A stretch of DNA of 6,265 nt from positions 1-6,265 of the forward strand of contig CAZYBP010000053.1 of assembly GCA_964645555.1 (NCBI GenBank). Reading direction: 5' to 3'. Each line of letters starts with the position of its first letter. The stretch's first letter is position 1. This document shows positions 1 through 5,059 of the stretch, piece by piece. Origin of the DNA: 2-02-FULL-38-15 sp964645555 (lineage in GTDB: Bacteria; Patescibacteriota; Microgenomatia; Daviesbacterales; UBA10151). The notes beneath the pieces are model-generated. The model did not search any database. It was given only the letters and a program-made list of their open reading frames with translations, and was not told the DNA's origin. A program made the position numbers and the translations under genes.

Positions 1-2
1 CT

Positions 3-1211
3 TATCAGGATGTGATTATTCAAAGGATTGATCCTCAGCCGATTAATGTAACTTTAGATGATGACGGAAATTATTTAGCTTGGTTTAGGTTAAGTAGAGG
101 CCAAAAACTGGACGTTAAAGTATCAGGTTCTGCTAAATTATATGCTTTTTCAAAAGTTAAAAATCCTACCTTAGATGCCAAGTTGCGGGATAAATTAACT
201 AAACCGGATAAATATTGGGAGAAGGATCATCCCCAAATTCAAGCTGAACTAATGGAGATTTTGGGGGATAATCAGACGTTGGATCCAGCGGAGAAGATAA
301 GGTTAATTTATCAATATACAGTAAATTCCCTAAAATATGACCCGTCCAGATTATCTGATAGCAACATCGAAAGGTTGGGAGCAGCCACTGTTTTAACTTA
401 CCCAACCAAAGCAGTTTGTATGGAGTTTACGGATCTGTTTATAGCTTTGGCAAGAGCTGCCGGAATTCCGGCCAGAGAACTTAATGGTTTTGCCTATACC
501 AACAATATTGATTTACGGCCTCTATCTTTGAATAAAGATGTTTTACATTCTTGGCCGGAGTATTGGGATGAGCAGAGAGGTTGGGTGATGGTAGACCCGA
601 CTTGGGAAAATACTACCGGCGGGATTGACTATTTTAATAAACTTGATTTAAATCACTTTGTATTTGTTACCAAGGGTTTCTCCTCGGAAGGGCCAATTCC
701 CGCAGGATCGTACAATATGGATAATAATTCCCATGATGTTAAAGTGGAACTGTCTCAAAATGATTTTTTGGGTAAACCTCAGCTTGATGTCCAAATAGAC
801 AGCCCGAATCCTATTTGGGCAGGTTTTCCCGGACAAATTAAGGTTAAGGTATCAAATATGGGTAATGCCTTCTATCCTGCAGGTAAATTATCTGTTGTTA
901 GCAACAGATTAATTTTTTTGAATTTAGACAATTTAAACATGGGGCCAATTCCCCCTTTTGGTACAGCCACTTTTAATTTAAATATCAGGACTAAGTCTTT
1001 ATTTGATAGCTTTAATGATCAGGTCATTTTCCTGGTAGGTTCACAAAACTACACAAAAGATCTTGTAATCAGACCCTTTGTGATTTTTAACACTGTCCCC
1101 CTGGTAGCTATTGGCATTGTTTTCCTGATTGGCCTAATCTATTTTGCTGTTTTAGGGGTACATATTTACAAAGCCAGATTTTTGCCAAAACACAAAAAAA
1201 AGACAAACTAG
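3..1211 (+). CDS. Transglutaminase-like membrane-anchored surface protein, 5' partial
   Basis: The frame is open to the left edge (first whole codon at base 3). A GTG at 12 lies in this frame, but nothing shows it is the true start, so the gene probably begins outside the window. Numbering from that GTG, residues ~90-200 form a transglutaminase/protease-like core with the Cys-His-Asp triad: Cys136 in AVCMEFT, His179 in VLHSWPEYW and Asp195 in VMVDPTW. Residues ~255-355 look like a beta-rich Ig-like domain. Residues ~358-384 are one hydrophobic helix, followed by a basic tail (KHKKKTN). By the positive-inside rule the tail is cytoplasmic and the catalytic domain lies outside. Family members include cysteine proteases, peptide hydrolases and cross-linking enzymes, so the substrate cannot be named. 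The missing N-terminus probably carries a signal peptide. uvrC follows after 27 bp with its own promoter. Confidence 0.85.
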   Translation, partial: YQDVIIQRIDPQPINVTLDDDGNYLAWFRLSRGQKLDVKVSGSAKLYAFSKVKNPTLDAKLRDKLTKPDKYWEKDHPQIQAELMEILGDNQTLDPAEKIRLIYQYTVNSLKYDPSRLSDSNIERLGAATVLTYPTKAVCMEFTDLFIALARAAGIPARELNGFAYTNNIDLRPLSLNKDVLHSWPEYWDEQRGWVMVDPTWENTTGGIDYFNKLDLNHFVFVTKGFSSEGPIPAGSYNMDNNSHDVKVELSQNDFLGKPQLDVQIDSPNPIWAGFPGQIKVKVSNMGNAFYPAGKLSVVSNRLIFLNLDNLNMGPIPPFGTATFNLNIRTKSLFDSFNDQVIFLVGSQNYTKDLVIRPFVIFNTVPLVAIGIVFLIGLIYFAVLGVHIYKARFLPKHKKKTN

Positions 1212-1221
1212 CTTCATTTTT

Positions 1222-1230
1222 TGGTAAAAT
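1222..1230 (+). promoter_or_regulatory. Extended -10 promoter for uvrC, probably giving a leaderless mRNA
   Basis: TGGTAAAAT fits an extended -10 (TGn then TAAAAT, one mismatch to TATAAT). Only 8 bases separate it from the uvrC ATG at 1239, so transcription would begin at or within a base or two of the A of the start codon. No Shine-Dalgarno sequence lies before the ATG, which fits leaderless translation. The best -35 is AAGACA at 1200-1205 (4 of 6 matches) with a long 19-nt spacer, so the call rests on the -10 and the spacing. Confidence 0.5.
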
Positions 1231-1238
1231 ACACTCCT

Positions 1239-2501
1239 ATGATCCCAAACTTTTTAGACAGATCTAAGCTTGTTAAAAAACCAGGGGTTTATCAATTTAA
1301 AGATAGCCGGGGAAATATTTTATATGTGGGTAAGGCCATAAATTTGCATCACCGGGTAGCTTCATACTTCAACCAGGATGTAACAGGTAAAACAGCAGCG
1401 TTGGTTTCCCAAATTGCTGATGTGGAGACTATTGTAGTGGAATCAGAGCTTGAGGCTTTGATCTTAGAGGCTAATTTAATTAAAAAGTTTCTGCCTACAT
1501 TTAATATCAGGCTAATAGATGATAAGGACTATTTATATATTGGTTTATCTAAAGAAGATTTCCCTAAGGTTTTGACAATTAGAAAACAAGATCTGGGCCA
1601 GATGAAAAAATACTGGGGTCCGTTCCCTTCAGCAAGGACGGTTAAAGATACCTTAAAAAGATTAAGAAAAGTATTCCCCTGGTGCAGCAATCCGCCAAAG
1701 GCGAAAGTTCAAAGTTATAAAGCCTGTTTTTATTACCATTTAAGGTTATGCCCGGGAGCATGTGTTAATTTAATAAGCAAAGAAGACTATAACAAAATTT
1801 TACAAAGGTTTTCGCGCTTTTTAGATGGTAAAAAAGAGGAGCTTATTGAGGAGCTAACTTTAGAAATGAAACAGGCAGCGGGCAGACAACAATTTGAGCA
1901 AGCCCAAAGCATTAAAAAAATAATTGGGGGGGTTTTATATTTAACCCAAACTCAAAGAGTGAAAAGTTATTTAGAAAACCCCAACTTTTTAGAAGATGAA
2001 AGAAAATTAGCCCTTTTACAATTACAAAAAGATTTACAGTTAGACAAATTACCAGAAAGAATTGAAGGCTATGATATTTCCAATATCCAGGGTAAAGATG
2101 CAACAGGCTCAATGGTAGTTTTAACAAATGGTGAAATTGATAAATCTCAGTATAGAAAATTTAGAATTCATATTACTGGCAGACCAAATGATGTTGGAAT
2201 GCATAAAGAAATGATGAGAAGACGGCTACAACACAAAGAATGGCCATTACCGGATCTAATTATTATAGACGGGGGCCGTGGGCAGGCAAAAGTAGTGAAT
2301 AATGAATTAAGAATTATGAATTATGGTATACCAGTGTTTGGCTTAGCAAAAAGGATGGAATGGTTGTATCCTCCAGAGGGAGAAATTATTAAATTATCCA
2401 AGAGGAGCTTATCTTTAAAGCTTCTGCAAAAGCTCCGTGATGAATCTCACAGGTTTGCTGTAAAATATCATAGGAAATTGCGTGATACAATTAAAATATG
2501 A
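1239..2501 (+). CDS. uvrC: UvrABC excinuclease subunit C, short form lacking the HhH domain
   Basis: UvrC makes the two incisions flanking a lesion held by UvrA/UvrB in nucleotide excision repair. From ATG 1239 the product has 420 residues. The GIY-YIG nuclease is at ~10-90, with GVY at 16-18, YVG at 29-31, Arg39 and the metal-binding Glu77 in LEANLIK. Cys149, 163, 171 and 175 (last three spaced C-x7-C-x3-C) match the [4Fe-4S] ligands described for E. coli UvrC. The UVR motif that contacts UvrB is at ~199-234. The RNase H-like 3' nuclease follows, with Asp279 (GYDIS), Asp344 (IIIDGGRGQ) and His404 (DESHRFA) as the expected triad. The protein ends right after KYHRKLRD; the tandem helix-hairpin-helix domain of typical ~600-residue UvrC is absent. 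A TTG at 1221 would add six residues but falls on the promoter and lacks an RBS, so I prefer the ATG. It overlaps the next gene by 4 bp. Confidence 0.96.
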   Translation: MIPNFLDRSKLVKKPGVYQFKDSRGNILYVGKAINLHHRVASYFNQDVTGKTAALVSQIADVETIVVESELEALILEANLIKKFLPTFNIRLIDDKDYLYIGLSKEDFPKVLTIRKQDLGQMKKYWGPFPSARTVKDTLKRLRKVFPWCSNPPKAKVQSYKACFYYHLRLCPGACVNLISKEDYNKILQRFSRFLDGKKEELIEELTLEMKQAAGRQQFEQAQSIKKIIGGVLYLTQTQRVKSYLENPNFLEDERKLALLQLQKDLQLDKLPERIEGYDISNIQGKDATGSMVVLTNGEIDKSQYRKFRIHITGRPNDVGMHKEMMRRRLQHKEWPLPDLIIIDGGRGQAKVVNNELRIMNYGIPVFGLAKRMEWLYPPEGEIIKLSKRSLSLKLLQKLRDESHRFAVKYHRKLRDTIKI

Positions 2502-2899
2502 AAACTCTGCTCAGGTATTTTTTAATTAACCTAGTATCTTTGCTTATTACTACCAAACTTATTACCGGCTTAACTTATACAGGAGGGATTAGAAGTTTAC
2601 TAATTGGAGCTTTGGCCTTTATGGTAATCAATTTAATCCTGGTACCCCTGCTTAAACTTCTTTTTTTGCCTTTAAATCTTTTAACTGTAGGGCTTTTTGC
2701 CTGGCTGATTAATGTTCTAGCTTTGTATGCTTTGACTACTATTGTACCTGATTTTCAATTATTACCTTATGCTTTTACAGGAGCCAATATTGCAGGCGTT
2801 GTTATCCCGCCAATGGAGCTGACTACCTTTTGGGTGGCAGTTGCGGCATCTTTCTTAATTGGCATCATTACGCATTTTCTACAATGGTTAGTGCATTAA
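2498..2899 (+). CDS. Four-helix membrane protein of the phage holin family 4 type (PF04020, YvlD-like)
   Basis: This 133-residue, very hydrophobic protein has four predicted membrane segments at about 5-24, 31-56, 58-82 and 108-131. The pattern is that of PF04020: a basic N-terminus (MKTLLRYF), a glycine-rich turn (TYTGGIRSLLIGA), the N-x-x-L-x-P-L-L-K stretch at 45-53, an LPLNLLTVG turn at 57-65, and a polar loop at ~84-107. Despite the family name, most members are chromosomal membrane proteins of unknown role, including Bacillus subtilis YvlD; nothing here suggests a prophage or lysis cassette. Its ATG overlaps the uvrC stop (ATGA), and no Shine-Dalgarno sequence is close by, so translation is probably coupled to uvrC. 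A functional tie to DNA repair is not implied. Confidence 0.85.
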   Translation: MKTLLRYFLINLVSLLITTKLITGLTYTGGIRSLLIGALAFMVINLILVPLLKLLFLPLNLLTVGLFAWLINVLALYALTTIVPDFQLLPYAFTGANIAGVVIPPMELTTFWVAVAASFLIGIITHFLQWLVH

Positions 2900-2905
2900 A
2901 TAGTG

Positions 2906-2911
2906 TATAAT
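2906..2911 (+). promoter_or_regulatory. Candidate upstream -10 box (P1) before secG
   Basis: A perfect TATAAT preceded by GTG lies 7 bp after the stop of the PF04020-family gene. If used, it would start transcription near 2918 and give a 5' leader of about 37 nt. I find no good -35 at 16-18 nt spacing. In AT-rich DNA a lone TATAAT is weak evidence, so this is listed as an alternative to the box at 2942. Confidence 0.3.
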
Positions 2912-2941
2912 TTGAGCATAGCGAAAATTTCAAGCTTTGAT

Positions 2942-2947
2942 TATAAT
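2942..2947 (+). promoter_or_regulatory. -10 box (P2) for secG, probably leaderless
   Basis: A perfect TATAAT ends 7 bases before the secG ATG at 2955, so the predicted first transcribed base is at or next to the start codon. There is no Shine-Dalgarno sequence before secG. This repeats the arrangement at uvrC, where the -10 ends 8 bases before the ATG. No recognisable -35 is present. Confidence 0.5.
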
Positions 2948-2954
2948 ATCTTAA

Positions 2955-3170
2955 ATGAAACCAGCAGTTTATATTATTCAGATGATCCTTGGGGTTTTAC
3001 TAATACTGATAATTATTATCCAGCAAAAAGGTAGTGGTTTAGGCGGCACGTTTGGAGGAGATTTAGGTTTTTACAGAACTAAAAGAGGAGCCGAGAAATT
3101 ACTTTTCTATGCCACCATTGCATTATCTTTAGCCTTTATTATTTTTTCCCTCATTGGTTTGGTATTGTAA
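2955..3170 (+). CDS. secG: Preprotein translocase subunit SecG
   Basis: SecG is the small accessory subunit of the SecYEG channel and assists SecA-driven export across the cytoplasmic membrane. The 71-residue product has the diagnostic layout: membrane helix 1 at ~4-22, the conserved cytoplasmic QQKGSGLGG motif at 23-31, FGG and the RTKRGAEKLLF segment at 41-51, then helix 2 at ~51-70. The length is normal for a short SecG. ATG 2955 is chosen because it leaves helix 1 complete and sits just after the TATAAT box; no Shine-Dalgarno sequence is seen. The next gene starts one base after the stop, so the two are almost certainly co-transcribed. This pairs an export component with an exported solute-binding protein. 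Confidence 0.95.
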   Translation: MKPAVYIIQMILGVLLILIIIIQQKGSGLGGTFGGDLGFYRTKRGAEKLLFYATIALSLAFIIFSLIGLVL

Positions 3171-3171
3171 G

Positions 3172-4561
3172 ATGAAAATTCTCTTTAGTTTTAGCAACCT
3201 TAAGGTATCTTTTCTCATTTTAGTGAAACTTTTAAAAAGAAATAAAGAAAATTTATTTGTTACCCTCGCGGTAATTTCAATAGCAGTTTTTGCTCAGTAT
3301 AAATTCAAACTCTTTTACAACCCTAATACGATTACTTTAGGGTTTATAGGTACTTATCAGGAACATGACTTACCATTGGAGGTGACTAGACTTTTATCTN
3401 NNNNNNNNNGATGATCATTTAAAAGTCAAATTACGTTACGGCTGGGAAGTAAATAATGATGCTACGGTTTTTAAACTTAAGTTAAGAGATAATCTCAGTT
3501 GGGTTGATGGCTTGCCAATCCAGGCTGCAGATTTGGAAATTGGTATTCCTAATTTGGATATTAAAAATTTAGACGGGAAAACTGTTCAAATAACGCTGAA
3601 GGATGCCTACTCTCCATTCCCTTCTTTGTTGACAAAACCAATTTTTAAAAAAGGCACTTTAATTGGAACAGGACCATATAAAATTACCAGGTTGGAAAAA
3701 TCCCGCATTTTTATTACTAAAATTGAGCTGCAGCCGAATGATCCTAAGCTGCCAAAAATCTTTATCCGTTTTTACCCGAATGAAAAAGTAGCTGCAACAG
3801 GCTTTAATTTAGGGGAAGTACAGGCACTGTTTGCTTTTTCTAACCCTAAAACCTTTAATGGCAATACTCAAGTCAGCCTTTTACAGAAAGTAGATTTCGG
3901 CAAAATAGTCAGTATTTTGTTTCAAACAAAAGATGCCATGTTATCCAGCAGGTCCTTGCGTCAAGCCTTGAGCTTTGTTACCCCCAAAATTGAGGGAGAG
4001 ATTGTAGCAGATAATCCTTATCCGGCTAGTTTCTGGGCTTATAACCCGGACTCCAAAAAATATTTATCCAATATGGATGAGGCAAAAGAAGCATTGGATA
4101 GGGCCAAATCCTCTCTCCCGGAAGACAAACTAAAAGAGGAGATTATTTTGACGGCAACGTCTAATTTAGAGGAGGTTGGTAATAAGGTGGTTGGTGAATG
4201 GAAAAAATTAGGCTTGAATGCCAAGCTGAGGGTAGAATCGGGAGTGGCGCAAAATTTCCAGGCCCTTTTGATTACCCAAAGCATCCCTCAGGATCCTGAC
4301 CAGTATTTTCTTTGGCATGCTACCCAGGAAAAAACTAATTTAACAAAATATGATTCAAAAAGGGTGGACAAGGATTTGGAAGATGGCAGGAAAATAATTT
4401 CTGAAGAGGAGAGAAAAACTAAATATTTTGATTTTCAAAAGACACTTTTAGAAGATGCTCCGGCAGTCTTTTTATACTTTCCTAAATATAATATAGCTTA
4501 CCTTAAAAAAGCCAAGCCGGCTTTAGATCAGGTATTGAACTTACATATTTTGGGAAATTGA
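3172..4561 (+). CDS. ABC-type extracellular solute-binding protein, family 5 (peptide/oligopeptide type), interrupted by assembly gap
   Basis: Two frames on either side of the Ns are read as one gene. The left part (3172-3399, 76 residues) has a basic N-terminus and one membrane helix at ~27-47. No lipobox cysteine is seen, so the protein is probably held outside the membrane by an uncleaved anchor. The right part (3410-4558, 383 residues) shows SBP_bac_5 (PF00496) landmarks: WEVNNDATVFKLKLRDNLSW, GTGPYKI, SLRQALSF near 3950, DPDQYFLWHA near 4300 and APAVFLYFPKYN near the end. Family members capture peptides, nickel or other solutes for an ABC permease. No permease or ATPase gene is in the window, so the ligand is unknown. 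The segment between the LRD motif and the ITLKDAYSPF strand is much shorter than in classical OppA/DppA proteins. ATG 3172, one base after the secG stop, is preferred over GTG 3154 inside secG. Confidence 0.85.
3400..3409. other. Run of 10 Ns (assembly gap) inside the solute-binding protein gene
   Basis: Ten undetermined bases break the reading frame. The left frame has its last whole codon at 3397-3399, and the right frame begins a whole codon at 3410. As written the left frame hits TGA at 3412-3414, while the right frame is open from the gap to 4561. The gene is therefore intact only if the true gap length is a multiple of three, so 10 looks like a placeholder. From the SBP family layout I estimate a few tens of missing residues at most. 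Confidence 0.95.
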
Positions 4562-4569
4562 TTAATTTC
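4554..4569. repeat. Small palindrome spanning the convergent stop codons
   Basis: GAAATT, a 4-base loop GATT, then AATTTC form a perfect 6-bp inverted repeat. It contains the solute-binding gene stop (4559-4561) and two of the three bases of the facing gene's stop (4568-4570). It is AT-rich and neither strand shows a following T-tract, so it is at best a weak bidirectional terminator. Confidence 0.3.
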
Positions 4570-4954
4570 ATGCCTGGATTCTATGGCCGTTACCTAAACT
4601 CTTTAAAGCTTTAGTCCTTTTGAGAGTATCCAAATCCTGCTGAACTGTTTTCATCTGGTGAGCAATATGGAGGATATTGACCATTAACTTGTGTGTTTCT
4701 GTTTCTTCACTTTGAATTTCTGCAATTTTCTTTTGCATTGCCGCCATGTTTTTTAAACTCCTATTTACCTCCATTTGTAAAAAAAGGACTAAAAAAATAG
4801 CCTCCAGGGCTATTGTTGTGGTGAGAGCTGCAAGTACGCTGGCAGGGATAACCCCAAAGTAGCGCATAAGTAAAACCCCTCCTAAAATTACAACGTGTAG
4901 TATGAGAGAAAAAGGATTTCCCACCCATTTGGCTAGTCTGGTAGTGTTAATCAT
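4568..4954 (-). CDS. Small two-helix membrane protein with C-terminal coiled coil, unknown function
   Basis: The 128-residue product has two membrane helices, ~14-34 and ~37-60, joined by a tight turn. A charged heptad-like region follows at ~62-113, with many Lys, Glu and Gln (for example AAMQKKIAEIQSEETETHK), and a basic tail. The layout 'WVGNP, helix, helix, FLQMEVNRS' recalls the low-affinity iron permease-like family (PF04120) and DUF1003 proteins, which also end their second helix with F-L/I-x-Q and a polar tail. The resemblance is by eye only and does not establish metal transport. The coiled coil suggests self-association in the cytoplasm. ATG 4954 is supported by AAGG with 5-nt spacing. 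It lies downstream of corA on the same strand but behind a strong terminator, so it is probably a separate transcript. Confidence 0.8.
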   Translation of the reverse strand: MINTTRLAKWVGNPFSLILHVVILGGVLLMRYFGVIPASVLAALTTTIALEAIFLVLFLQMEVNRSLKNMAAMQKKIAEIQSEETETHKLMVNILHIAHQMKTVQQDLDTLKRTKALKSLGNGHRIQA

Positions 4955-4958
4955 AAAT

Positions 4959-4985
4959 ACCTTAAAAAATACCTCAAACCTTAAA
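4959..4985 (-). promoter_or_regulatory. Leader of the 128-residue gene: three TTTRAGGT octamers, the nearest giving the ribosome binding site
   Basis: Read on the - strand, TTTAAGGT (4985-4978), TTTGAGGT (4978-4971) and TTTAAGGT (4966-4959) lie within 27 bp. The last provides AAGG five bases before ATG 4954 and fixes that start. The first two form most of the hairpin at 4973-4994. They could be decoy or alternative Shine-Dalgarno sites, an operator-like array, or chance in AT-rich DNA. The RBS itself is well placed. Confidence 0.5.
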
Positions 4986-4994
4986 GGATTTGAG
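4964..4994 (-). terminator. Hairpin plus T-tract in the leader of the 128-residue gene
   Basis: On the - strand, CTCAAA (4994-4989) pairs with TTTGAG (4978-4973) and encloses CC/GG, giving about 8 bp with a small loop. After a 3-base gap come six Ts (4969-4964). It lies just upstream of the ribosome binding site, so it could be a second terminator for corA read-through or an attenuator of the downstream gene. A possible -10, TATACT (5000-4995), immediately precedes it but has no matching -35. Confidence 0.4.
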
Positions 4995-5016
4995 AGTATA
5001 AGTTTATTGTTGCGCT

Positions 5017-5059
5017 AAAAAAAGGATGTGTCAATCCCCTAAAAAAGGTGATTACATCC
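5017..5059 (-). terminator. Rho-independent terminator of corA, overlapping its stop codon
   Basis: On the - strand GGATGT (5059-5054) pairs with ACATCC (5029-5024), followed directly by seven Ts (5023-5017). Inside, AATC pairs with GATT and CCT with AGG around a five-T loop, with a small bulge. The 5' arm is formed by the last two corA codons and part of the TAA stop. A perfect TTGACA lies in the 3' arm, but no good -10 follows at 17 nt (AACAAT, 4 of 6), so it is read as part of the hairpin. Confidence 0.8.

Noticed and set aside
1221..1238. TTG start for uvrC at 1221
   Set aside because: It sits on the -10 box, has no ribosome binding site and adds six residues not expected of UvrC; ATG 1239 is better.
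2498..2899. Prophage remnant suggested by the 'phage holin' family name
   Set aside because: PF04020 proteins are common chromosomal membrane proteins; there are no other phage genes, and it is coupled to uvrC.
2927..2936. ATTTCAAGCT shared with 6217-6226 upstream of corA
   Set aside because: A single 10-base match between AT-rich leaders is likely chance; spacing and strand relative to the genes differ and no inverted structure links them.
3154..3171. GTG start for the solute-binding protein at 3154
   Set aside because: It lies inside the last codons of secG, and the ATG at 3172 gives a normal basic N-terminus one base after the secG stop.
3512..4561. Separate protein starting at ATG 3512
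   Set aside because: The frame is open back to 3410 and encodes conserved family motifs upstream of this ATG, so it is an internal Met.
5031..5036. Perfect TTGACA on the - strand as a -35 for the 128-residue gene
   Set aside because: It is part of the corA terminator hairpin; at 17-nt spacing only AACAAT is available as a -10.
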